From positions 1 through 64,000 of the forward strand of contig QQUF01000022.1 of NCBI GenBank assembly GCA_008501735.1: a stretch of DNA of 64,000 bases. The letters run 5' to 3'. Below are positions 26,246-37,200 of the stretch, piece by piece. Under the pieces are notes generated by a model. It saw only the letters and a list, made by a program, of their open reading frames with translations, was not told where the DNA came from and ran no database searches. This DNA is from Calditrichota bacterium (lineage in GTDB: Bacteria; CLD3). The number at the start of each line of letters is the position of its first letter. Positions within the stretch are counted from its first letter, which is position 1. The position numbers and the translations under genes are program-made.

Positions 26246-28468
26246 ATGCAAGCAAGCTATAATCTATCTTATAATTTATCGCCGCTTGATTTACAAATGT
26301 TGGACTCAGCAGCGAAGAAAATCATTGAAAAACAAAGCCTTCCGCTTTTTGAATTAGAACAACAAACCAAAAAGTTAGCAGACAAAATTAATTACTACAA
26401 AACAGTAGTAAACATTGCAAAAATGTCATTTAACTCTGCAACAACTCACAATAAAAAAATTGAAATCTTACAAGAAATCGGTAAAGTTTATGATAAAATT
26501 GGAATTGGCGATTTCACAAAAATATTCGATTATTTAATTGCAATTTGTGATAAAGAAAAGGACACTTATAAACTTGTCGAAACTTACAGGTTTTACTCAG
26601 AAGCACTTCAAAGACGTGGTAATTTTGGACTTGCTCTTGAAAAACTGAATAAAGGAATTGAATTAAATTTCATTCTCAAAGACGAAGACCAAACTATCCG
26701 AAATTCAATCCTCCTTTCAATAATTTACCGCAAATTAAAAAATTACACTGAGTCAAGACGTTGTATTGAATTTGTAATGCAAAAAACCGATTCGGTCAAC
26801 TACCTTGAAAAATGTTACAACCTTTTCGGGATCATTGACTTACAAACAAACAATTTTAATTCTGCATTACAAAACTTTACAAAAAGCAAAGAGTTAGCAC
26901 AAGAACTTGGCGACTCAATCAAAGTTTTTGAAGCAATTCATAACATTGGAATCGTTCACAGTAAGTTTGGTAACTTTGAAGAAGCGGTTACAATTTTTCA
27001 AAATTACGCAGATTTGAGCTATAAAGAAGGCTCGTTAATTGGTGTTGGAAGAGCATTTTTGAATTTAGGTGTAACTTTTATGCGAATGAAAAACTACCCT
27101 GAGATGGTAAAATGCTTCGTTCGCTCAATTCGTGCTTACCATTCTTTTGGTGGAAATTTGCAAGAAAAAATTCTTGCCTTTAACGGTGCAGGAAGTGCTT
27201 TTACGAGTTTGAATGACTTTGAAAGAGCAAAAAAATATTACCAAAAAGGTTTAGAACTTGCTCAAGACTTGAACGATGAAAATTGGGTAAAAACTCTAAA
27301 AAACAAATTAGAAGAACTCAAAAACAAAGACCTTAATTCAGTCGAAAAGGTCTCAGTTACAACTACTCCTATTTACAAAATTGAAGTGCCTAAGAAAGCA
27401 GAAAATTTAATTTCAGAAAAAGAAATTGAAGCACTTTTTACAAGCGGCAAATGGGAATCTGTGAAAGAACTTCTCGAACAAGAAAAGCTAAATCATTTCA
27501 CAGAAGAAGAACTCACCAAAACCAACTTGATTGTAAGAATCTTCGAAAATTCAAATAAATCTACAAACTCTTACTACGGAATGATTGGCGAGTCAGAAGC
27601 CCTTCAAAAAATCAAAGAGCAAATCGAACTTTACTCTGACAGTGATTTAAGCATAATTATTGAAGGTGAGACAGGGACAGGTAAAGAGTTAGTTGCAAAA
27701 GCAATCCACAATGTAAGTTCAAGAAAAGACAAACCTTTCTTGGCAATCGACTGTGGTGCTTTTACAGAAAGCCTTTTGACAAGTGAGCTTTTTGGGCATA
27801 AAAAAGGCTCTTTCACTGGAGCAATTAGTGACAAAGTTGGAATTTTTGAAACAGCAGATGGAGGCACTCTTTTCCTTGACGAGGTTGCAAACACGAGCCT
27901 TACTTTCCAAGCAAAACTTTTACGAGTCATTCAAGAAGGTGAAGTCAAAAGAGTCGGCGAAAGCACTCCAATCCAAACGGATGTCAGAATTATAGTAGCT
28001 TCAAATGTTTCTTTGGAAGCAAAAGTTCGTGAAGAAAAGTTCAGAAAAGATCTTTATTTCAGGTTAAATGGAGAAACAATTACAACTCCAACTCTCAAAC
28101 AAAGACTTGACGATTTACCTTTACTTTTTGCACATTTTTACCAAAAACAGAACTTGACTTATAAAACTAATTTCAAACCTGATTACGAATCAATTCTTGA
28201 AGTAATCAAACAACCAAATTGGGAAGGAAACATTCGTCAACTTGAACACTACATTTCCAAAGCATTCATTCGGTCAAAAAACAGTTATAAGCTCAACGAC
28301 ATTAAAGATTTTAGCAATGCAGACGAAAAACTCGAAGCACAAAAAAAGACTCTTGCAGAAACCCTGGTCCGTTTTGGAGGGAATGTTTCTCAAACAGCAT
28401 CTTTCCTACAAGTTTCTCGTAAGACACTCTATAAAAGATTGAAAAAATTTAACATCCAACTAAATTAA
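26246..28468 (+). CDS. Sigma-54 activator with N-terminal TPR sensor region
   Basis: The 740-residue protein has three parts. Residues about 60-365 are tandem TPR-like helical repeats (for example NIGIVHSKFGNFEEAVTIFQ and NLGVTFMRMKNYPEMVKCF). Residues about 450-680 are the AAA+ domain: Walker A GETGTGKE near 474, the sigma-54 contact loop as GSFTGA near 522 (usual form GAFTGA), and Walker B GGTLFLDE. The last 40 residues are a Fis-type helix-turn-helix (GGNVSQTASFLQVSRKTLYK). There is no receiver, GAF or PAS domain, so input probably comes through protein contacts with the TPR array. DNA targets are unknown; neighbouring + strand genes are candidates. Confidence 0.92.
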   Translation: MQASYNLSYNLSPLDLQMLDSAAKKIIEKQSLPLFELEQQTKKLADKINYYKTVVNIAKMSFNSATTHNKKIEILQEIGKVYDKIGIGDFTKIFDYLIAICDKEKDTYKLVETYRFYSEALQRRGNFGLALEKLNKGIELNFILKDEDQTIRNSILLSIIYRKLKNYTESRRCIEFVMQKTDSVNYLEKCYNLFGIIDLQTNNFNSALQNFTKSKELAQELGDSIKVFEAIHNIGIVHSKFGNFEEAVTIFQNYADLSYKEGSLIGVGRAFLNLGVTFMRMKNYPEMVKCFVRSIRAYHSFGGNLQEKILAFNGAGSAFTSLNDFERAKKYYQKGLELAQDLNDENWVKTLKNKLEELKNKDLNSVEKVSVTTTPIYKIEVPKKAENLISEKEIEALFTSGKWESVKELLEQEKLNHFTEEELTKTNLIVRIFENSNKSTNSYYGMIGESEALQKIKEQIELYSDSDLSIIIEGETGTGKELVAKAIHNVSSRKDKPFLAIDCGAFTESLLTSELFGHKKGSFTGAISDKVGIFETADGGTLFLDEVANTSLTFQAKLLRVIQEGEVKRVGESTPIQTDVRIIVASNVSLEAKVREEKFRKDLYFRLNGETITTPTLKQRLDDLPLLFAHFYQKQNLTYKTNFKPDYESILEVIKQPNWEGNIRQLEHYISKAFIRSKNSYKLNDIKDFSNADEKLEAQKKTLAETLVRFGGNVSQTASFLQVSRKTLYKRLKKFNIQLN

Positions 28469-28490
28469 AAATTTAGTTAGTACCTAGAGG

Positions 28491-28522
28491 GGCAGTTGAA
28501 TTCATTTTTAACTGCCTTTTTT
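28491..28522 (+). terminator. Rho-independent terminator after the sigma-54 regulator
   Basis: The stem GGCAGTT/AACTGCC (28491-28497 and 28510-28516) with a 12-base loop is followed by six T. A second small stem AACTAAAT/ATTTAGTT lies just upstream at 28459-28478. Together they separate the regulator from the VWA gene. Confidence 0.75.
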
Positions 28523-28610
28523 ATTTCTACGATTTAAAATTTCTCTTAAACATTTTGTTTTTTCAGTAGTTAGAAAAGAAATCTTTACATTCAAATTTTG
28601 GGAGTACAAA

Positions 28611-31181
28611 ATGTCTTACAAAAATTTATTCTTCATTTTAGTAGTTTTTAGTCTCTTCTTTTTTTCAAGCGAGTTCTCATTGGGAGTTGAGCAAAAAGAA
28701 GGAGTTAAAACTGAAACCAAAAAGAAATTAAAACGCACTCGCAAAAAAGTCGACACTGCAAAAATTCCTCAAAAAGAGAAACAAAAGACACAAGTCCAAA
28801 CTCAAATAGCAAAACCAAACGTGACACAACAAAATGCAACCAAAACTTTACAAACTCCTAAAACAGTAAAGAATCTCTCGTCTAATGGAAAATTAATTTC
28901 TTCAAATTGGATTCCACGAAATGGAGTTCAAATTCGAAAATCAAGGCTTTTTTATGATTTGAGATGGAGTTCAGAAAGTAAAAGTTCCGCAGAAATTACA
29001 TTCTCTTGGGAAAAAGGAGATTTCATCTTTTTAGACGGTAAAAGCTACTCACTCAAAGATTTTGAAGATGAAATCAAATTAAGTTCAATCAAGTTTCAAG
29101 CAGAAATTTTTTCAGAGGGAATTTATTCAGGTAAAACAGGCGAAGTCTCTTTGAGTGGCAATTTCGAAGAAGGTAAAAATTTTACGGAAAAAGTCAGCTT
29201 TTACTCAGACATTTTTAGAGGAAGAACTCAAACTGAAATCCAAAGGTTTTTTGAAAATGGGTTTAGGCTTTACAACTTGATAATTCTTGAAGCAGAATTT
29301 CAGAACTGCTGTGAGAATCAAACTTCAAAACTTTTAAAGTCCAAAATTTCATTGGCTAACCAACTTTTTAAGAAAAAAGATTTTGGTAAAGCAGAAAGAG
29401 TTTACAACGAGGTTTTGAAAATTGATTCAGAGAACAAGAAAGCAAAAAACAAACTCGCTGAAATTCAAGAAATGAAAGCAGAGAAAAGACGAAAATCACT
29501 TGCCCAAAGAAAATTATCTTTAGAAAAAATGGCAGTAGGAGGTGCAGTTAGTTTAGACGAAACAGAAACTTCTTCGGCAGTCGAAGGCGACTTAAAATCA
29601 AGTAGTGATTTTGGAAAATTTGAAGAAATACCACCTCCAAAAAAGCAAAAGACTTTTGGTGGTTTGAAAGCAGGTTTTGTTGACGACAACAAGCAATTCA
29701 ACCACTACCTAAACTTTTTAGAGAAATTCGAGAAGAAAGTAAAACACGATTGGTTGGAAGTCGGGGAAAAAATTACTTTTAAAGCACAAGACTCAAATGG
29801 AAATTCTCTCCCGAATGCCTTAGTTGAGATTTACTCTGATGACAAATTTTTAAGAAAAGGCAAAACCTACTCAGATGGAACTTTCCTATTTTTCCCAAAC
29901 GAGTATTCACAAAAGGATAACTTAACTGCAAAAGTTTATTACAACCAAAACACTGTTGAAACACAATTTGAGGTTAATGGAAAAAGAGAAGTCGAAATCA
30001 TTTTAGCGAATGAAATCAAAAACTCACCACAAGAAATTCCACTTGATGTTCTTTTCATTTTCGACACAACAGGAAGTATGGGAGAAGAAATTGACCGATT
30101 AAAATCCACAATTGAACTCATCAAAATCAACCTCGAATCTTTAAAGCCAAAACCACAAGTGCGTTTCGGAATGGTTCTTTACAAAGACAGAGGCGATTCT
30201 TACGTTACAAAAGTAATTCCTTTAACCACAGATTTAAAGAGCTTTCAAAGTGAATTAAACAAAGTGAGAGCTAGTGGCGGAGGAGACACAAGAGAAGATT
30301 TGAATTCTGCACTTGAAGACGCGATGACAAAAATCGAGTGGAATGAAAATGGAATCAAAACTTCGTTTGTAATCACTGACGCTCCTCCACAAATTGATTA
30401 TAAAAATCAAACTTATAATTACTCACAAGCAGTTCGCGACGCACAAGAAAAAGGTGTGAAAATTTTCACAATCGGAACAGGTGGTTTGGACATTCAAGGA
30501 GAATTCGTTTTGAGACAAATTTCGCAGTACACTTACTCAAAGTACGTCTTCCTCCACTACGGAGAAAAAGGTGAAAGCGACGGAGGAAAAGTCGGAAGCG
30601 TCAGTCACCACACAGGAACAAACTACCAAACTGATAAACTCGAAGCGATTTTGATTCAGATTTTGAAAGAAGAAATGCTTCACTTTTTGGACAAACCAAT
30701 CGAAGAAGATTACTTTGAAGCGGAAAAAATTGCATTTGAAGACAACACTGAAACTCTCAAAAAACTTTTCGATTTAGCAATTTCACAACTCATTGATTTT
30801 GCGAGCATAAAAATTGAAAAAGAAACTCCTGCTTCTGTGATGACAATTTCACCAATGGAAAAAGTTTCTTTGGCAGAGTCAGAATATTTTACAGCAAATT
30901 TGATGCTTTCCTTTAAAAACAACTCTACTTTCCAAGTCATCGAAAGAGACGACTTGCAGAAGATTTTACAAGAGCTTCACTTTCAACACACAGACTTAGC
31001 TGACGAGGAAAAAGCAGCAGAAATTGGTAAATTAATCGGAGCAAAAATTTTGATAACAGGTGAACTTTACAGCAAAAATAAAAACTACGAACTTTTCCTC
31101 AAACTTCTGAACGTGGAAACAGGTGAAGTCCTTTCGGTAACAAAAACTGTGATTGACAGAAATCTTGGTTTGAGTAGTTAG
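28611..31181 (+). CDS. Exported VWA-domain protein with C-terminal CsgG-like domain
   Basis: The 856-residue protein has an N-terminal signal segment (LFFILVVFSLFFFSSEF) and then a lysine-rich low-complexity stretch (about 25-90). A TPR-like pair sits at about 235-290, and a carboxypeptidase-regulatory-like beta domain at about 395-470 (SNGNSLPNALVEIYSDDK). The VWA domain at about 480-670 has MIDAS motif DTTGSMGE and the downstream GGGDTRED. The last 165 residues resemble CsgG/FlgO/LpoB-like domains (VIERDDLQKILQE, KLIGAKILITGELYSK). A VWA metal-site module combined with a CsgG-like module is uncommon. An SD-like GGGAG precedes the ATG. Confidence 0.82.
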   Translation: MSYKNLFFILVVFSLFFFSSEFSLGVEQKEGVKTETKKKLKRTRKKVDTAKIPQKEKQKTQVQTQIAKPNVTQQNATKTLQTPKTVKNLSSNGKLISSNWIPRNGVQIRKSRLFYDLRWSSESKSSAEITFSWEKGDFIFLDGKSYSLKDFEDEIKLSSIKFQAEIFSEGIYSGKTGEVSLSGNFEEGKNFTEKVSFYSDIFRGRTQTEIQRFFENGFRLYNLIILEAEFQNCCENQTSKLLKSKISLANQLFKKKDFGKAERVYNEVLKIDSENKKAKNKLAEIQEMKAEKRRKSLAQRKLSLEKMAVGGAVSLDETETSSAVEGDLKSSSDFGKFEEIPPPKKQKTFGGLKAGFVDDNKQFNHYLNFLEKFEKKVKHDWLEVGEKITFKAQDSNGNSLPNALVEIYSDDKFLRKGKTYSDGTFLFFPNEYSQKDNLTAKVYYNQNTVETQFEVNGKREVEIILANEIKNSPQEIPLDVLFIFDTTGSMGEEIDRLKSTIELIKINLESLKPKPQVRFGMVLYKDRGDSYVTKVIPLTTDLKSFQSELNKVRASGGGDTREDLNSALEDAMTKIEWNENGIKTSFVITDAPPQIDYKNQTYNYSQAVRDAQEKGVKIFTIGTGGLDIQGEFVLRQISQYTYSKYVFLHYGEKGESDGGKVGSVSHHTGTNYQTDKLEAILIQILKEEMLHFLDKPIEEDYFEAEKIAFEDNTETLKKLFDLAISQLIDFASIKIEKETPASVMTISPMEKVSLAESEYFTANLMLSFKNNSTFQVIERDDLQKILQELHFQHTDLADEEKAAEIGKLIGAKILITGELYSKNKNYELFLKLLNVETGEVLSVTKTVIDRNLGLSS

Positions 31182-31279
31182 AATTTTCATTATAAAAATT
31201 TCAGTTTGTGAATCATTATAAAATTCCTTAGTTTATTCTTGCTAAAATAAAGTTATAATTAAAAGGGAGTTTTGTAGCT

Positions 31280-34200
31280 ATGCAAAATCTTAAAGTTTTA
31301 ATTACTGCACTCATTTTGGGTTTGAGTGGTTTAGTTGTTACTCTTAATGCACAAACTTTTGTTGCAATGAGAGTAAATATTGCTGGAGTTCCTTTGGGAA
31401 CTTTTCTTCAAAATTCTGAAATTTCTCAAATCACAGCGACTTACAATTCCACATTTGGTGTGAATCCTATTCAAACTTTTGTTCAAGGTCCTTCTGCCCC
31501 GAATACAAATGGCTTCAGTTACATTCCGCCTACCGGAAATTTAACATTCAATTTGGCGAATTTTGGTGCTTCGCTTACTTTCAATCCTTCCGTTTTCTTA
31601 ACAACATTTCAATTTGATTTAGTCGTTACCAAGCCAAACATCGCAGGTACAAACCAAAGCATTTCAACAGGAGCTTTTGTTATGCCAACAGTTATTATTG
31701 GACCTAATCCTGTTGATATGGGAACTTTGACTTTTGATGATTCTTTACCACCTTACTTTCCAAACATTCCGACAAATATCACTTTACAAAACTCAGAAGA
31801 GTTCGCTTTTCTAAAGTGGCAAGACCCAGCAATCACACTTGGAGGTGATCCATTAACTAATCTTTCAAAAATAGTGGTTGTTCGCTCAGGAGTTTCCATT
31901 GACACAGTTGATGCAGGAATTCAGAATTATGTCGATTTTAATGTCCCGATTGACACAAGTTCGACACCGATTGAATACAAATTAAAAGCACTTGGCTCAG
32001 CAGGTGAAATAAGCCCTCTCAGTTTTCCAGTGAGCAAAAATTTTAAAGGTGAAACTTACTTTCACGACTTACTTGAAGAACCTTCCAACTGGAATTTTAC
32101 CGGAGCAGATTCAACAGTTGGTTGGTCAATTGACGGTTCACCGAACAAAGTTATCAGCAAACAAATTCCATTTTCAGGAGCAAAATGTTTGAATTATAAC
32201 AACGGAACTTTCATCTCTTCGCAAACCGGAATAAATTTCGCAACTGCAACTTACAACCAAACAATTAGTCTTGCGAATTTGGTAAATCCGATTCTTAGTT
32301 TTCAATTGTTCAACAGAATCGAATCCAATTCCGCAGATGTAACTTTGGAAATTAGTAACGACAATTTTTCTACTATTCTCCAAAGTGTGAATTACAACTC
32401 GGACAATTTTGATTGGGAGGAAAAATTAGTTCCGCTTTCATCAAGTTGGCAAAATATTCAAATTAGGTTTAAGTATTTTGATGTTTCGCCAAGTTATAAT
32501 TTTTACTCGGGAGTTTTTATCGATGATTTGAAAGTTAAAGCTCAAAAAACGGATAGTTTTCCAACTGCATTTTTTGAGCCTTTTGAAACAACTGAAAATT
32601 CAGCAACTCCTTTTAATTTGACAGTTCAAGTTTACGATTCGGTTTTGGTTCCGAATGTAGATTTGCACTGGCGAAATTCTTCTTCCGCTTCTTTCACAAT
32701 TTCGCCAATGCAAAATTTTGTTTCAAACGATTTCACCGCTCAAATTCCGCCTCAACCAATTGGCACGGAAATCGAATACTTTATTTCGATGGCAAATGCA
32801 AACTCAGTAACAAAATTTAGCCCACAAACTGCACCCGTTAATTTTCATTCTTTTGTTTTCGAAAACGGATTTCCTCCTGAAAATTTCACGACAATTTCAA
32901 ATTTAGATTCGATAGTTCAACTAAAATGGGAAACTCCCGACACAACTAACTATTCCTACTCAGCATTTAAAATCTACCGTTCGACAAATCCAAATGATTT
33001 AGTTTATCCAATTGGGCAACAGTTTTTAGTTATGCAATTTCCCGCAATTTTTTCAAATGAATTTTTTGATGTAAATTTGAACAACGGAACAACTTACTAC
33101 TACAAAGCAGCTTCAATTTTCACGGATTCTTCAGGGATAACAAGCGAAAGTTATCCTTCAAAATTAATTTCCGCAATTCCTGAAGATGTTTTACCTCCTT
33201 CTACTCCAACAAATCTAACTTTTGAGAAGGTAAATTTCGGGCAAATCAAATTAAATTGGAACGACCCAACAACCGATAACAAAGGAAATCCCTTAAACGA
33301 TTTGACAGAAATAAAAATTTATCGGAGTGAAACTCAAGGCGGATTTTACGAACTCATTGGAACTGTTTCTGCGGGAGTTGAGACTTTTAACGATTTCTAT
33401 GCTTTAACAGAAGAAAGATTTTATGCTTTGACTGCTTTAGACGAAAAAGGAAATGAAAGTCGAATACCAATTTTTGATTCTTTTGATTACGACCAAACTT
33501 ACGGAGGTCCTGATAATTTTGGTTACATTTGGTTGAGTAGTCAAAATGGTTTGATTCCTTTTGAATTTGAAAATATTTCGACTTATGGGACTCCTATCGG
33601 ACTTTATGGAGATGATGTTTCTGCAATTGTTAACTTGCCTTGGTTTTTTCCGTTTTATCAGGGTTATCATTTCAATTTTTTAGTTTCTACAAATGGTTAT
33701 TTAACCTTTGGAAACGATGGAAATTCGACTGCTAACACAATCATTTCACCAATTGCACCAAACGATGTGATTGCTCCTTTTTGGGAAGATTTAAAGATTC
33801 AAAATGGAATTTCGGAAATTTTCACGCACTACGATTCAACAGACAACAAATTTATAATTCAGTGGAACAAAGCTCTTAGTTCGCCTTCCAAAACGAATAC
33901 TTTTCAAGTAATTTTGCACCAAGAGGGTGAGATAAATTTTAATTACGAAAACATTAATGAAAATTTATCGAGTGTAACAGCAGGAATTGAAAATCCAAAT
34001 GGAAATGATGGGCTTGAAACTTCATTTTCAGGTGGTTTGTTACAAGACAATTTCTCGGTGAAATTTTTGAAAAATGCTGAACCAATTCTTGTTCCTCTTC
34101 CTCCGCAAAACACGAGCAATTTTCAAAATCCCTACGAAGTTTTTACTCACATTTCTACACCTGCAACTCTTTCGGGAAATTCAATTTTTTGGAAAACAAG

Positions 34201-37200
34201 CACCGCAACGACTTTCACAACTGACGTGCTAACTTTGATTTCAGGCGATTTTTACAAAGCGGAAATTCCACCGCAACCAAACGGAACTTTGATTCAGTAT
34301 TACTTTAGTGCAACAAATTTTTGGGGAACAACCACAAGCCCTGAAAATACACCGACAAACTTGCACCAATTTGTTGTGAGCTCCGATTTACCCCCGAGCA
34401 ATTTTTCTGCAGAATCGAATCACGACGAAAGAGTTCCGCTCTCGTGGTTTTATCCGACAATTTTTAGTTTTGTTTCTGAACCTTCAAGTCAGAATCTCCC
34501 GAAGAAACTAACTCTGAAAAAATCCGATTTTAAAAGCAATAATTCTAAGAAGAAATTCTTAGCTAAAATTAACGGTGGAAATTATCCTCTGACCGTTGAC
34601 TCATTGAATTTGGAAACTTTTAGAATTTATCGCTCAACGAATCCAAGCGACCTTTCACAACCAAATTCAACATTTTTGATTTACGAAACTCCCGATGCTC
34701 TCACCTTGGATTATTTCGACTCCGATTCGACTTTGACTAATGGAAGCGAATATTTTTACACGATTACTTCTGTTTTTATGGATACAGTGAGTAGTTCGAT
34801 ACTTGAAAGTTTACCAACAGAAATTGTTTCTGCAATCCCGCAAGATTTAGTTCCACCAGCAAACCCTTCAAATATTTCTTTTAATTTGATTCCACCACTT
34901 AACAAAATCGAACTAACTTGGAATGACCCAACAACCGATTTGGACGGTTTCCCTCTTGATGATTTTGCTTCTGTGAACCTCTATAAAAAAGATGAAGCTA
35001 AAAATTTAACTTTCTTGAGTTCGATTCAATCTGGGACAGAAACTTTTCTTGACGAAAATCCACAAAACGGAAATAATTTTTACCTTTTTTCAACTATTGA
35101 CACAAAAGGAAATGAAAGTGATTTGCTTGAATTTACGGTTGTTGACACAATTTTTCACAGTGAAGAATCTGAAGGTTACATTTGGGTAAGTAGTGAGACA
35201 GGAATGTTTCAAGAAAGTTTTTCAAATATTGCAACCTTGAGTGGAGTAGTTGCTTTAGGAATTTTTGGTTACGACAACGAGTCCGTCCAAACTTTACCTT
35301 GGAGTTTTCCATTTTTTGGACAAAGTTCAACTACTTTAAGAATTTCTTCAAAAGGTTTTGTGATTCTTGGAAACAACCCTACACCCGGACTTTCAAGAAC
35401 ATTTTTACCAAATCCGACAACACCAGATAACATAATTGCACCACTTTGGGCTGACCTTGCAGTCTTTAATGGAATTGGAGAAGTCTATTACTTAGAAGAT
35501 TTGGCAAATCAAAGAGTTATCATTCAGTGGACAAACCTAATTCCCTACGGTGATTTAACAAATTCAATTACAAACACTTTTCAGTTGGAACTTCACGAAG
35601 ATGGAAAAATTCTTTTTCACTATGACCAATTGAATGCCGCAAATTCATTACTTGCAACAATCGGAGTCGAAAATTCAAATGGAACCAAAGGCTTTCAGAT
35701 TGGTTACGACAGTCCAATTTTGCAAAGCAATACTTCTTACTTGATTACGAAAAATTATCTCCCAAAAATCAACTCTTTAACAAAAATTTATGAGACCGAC
35801 GAATTTGACCAAAATATTTGGATTCAAGCTGACATTTCTCAAATGGATTTAACTCTACCGAATCACTACCTAAACTGGAAATTCACAACTGATACGAATT
35901 ACAACAAAGTTCCCTTAGTTTCAGGAACGAATTTTATTCCTGCACCAAATCAACTTGATGTTGAAATTGAATATTTTGTGAGTGCCACTGATTCTCTTTT
36001 CACTTTTGCAAATTCTTTTTACCCCATTGATTTAGGAACAAATTCCATTTCTCCTTATCAATTTAAAGTTAGGTTAATTCCACCTGGAAATTTAACTGCT
36101 GAATCGAATGTTAGTGGAGAAATTCCTCTGACTTGGCAAGAGGCAGGATTAAACACTTTACGTTACGACGACGGAACAAGCGAATTTGCAGATTCTTCAA
36201 CAGCCTTTGCAGGTCTAAATGCTACTACTCAAACAACTTTTGCGAATGTTTTTGAAGTCTTTTCCGAAGACCTTGAGGTAACTTCAGTCGAAATTTATTT
36301 TGTAGATGTCGTTTACCCTCTAAGCAATTTCAAAGTAAAAGTTTTTGATTTTGATTCTACAACCAACGCTCCAGGAGCAGTTTTGGCACAAACATCAGCA
36401 ATTAGCCAATTTGGGCTTTCTGGCGAATTTATTGAAATTAACTCAGGAAGTAGTGGAGTTCCAGTCGGTAATAAATTTTGTGTCGGAATTGAACAATTTA
36501 ATTCAAGCCCAATTGGACTTGGTGGCGATACAACCTTAAATTCTCCTTACGAATTTCAACCTAATACATTTTTTGTTAAAGAAGGACTCACTGGCTCTTG
36601 GAATCCAATTGAAACTTTGCCACAGTACGGAGAAGTAATTCCAATGATTCGTGTTAATTATGGGAAAAAAGATACAGTTGTGGTTGCTAATTCAATCTCT
36701 CGAAAGAAGAATTTTTTACAGCTAAATCCTGTTACAAAGAAATCTAAAGTTTCACAAAAAACTCCAAACAAAATCAATTCTTTCCCAACTTGGCAACTTT
36801 TGAACTACAAACTTTACAAAATGTTAGGAGTCGCTTCAAGCGCAGAAGACGTTGTGACAAATGGAACTTTAATTTTCACAGACACAACTAAAGCTTTTGT
36901 TGACAGCTTGGTTATGAACCCAAATTTTTACAGTTACACCGTTACTGCAACTTACGACGTGAATGGAAATACTCTTGAATCTAAACCCGAAAATCTTGCA
37001 ATTGCAACTCCTAGTGGAACTCCTCAAGTTTCTTTTTCAGATTTGGATTTTGGAATTGCTCTCATCAACGACTCACTATTTGCAGATTTTAAAATTGAAA
37101 ATCTTGGAACAGCTCCTTTGGAAATTTCAGATTTAAACTTTTCAAACCCAAATATTTTTGGAGTGAAGAACGCAAACTTTCCTTTAAATGTTCTCCCACA

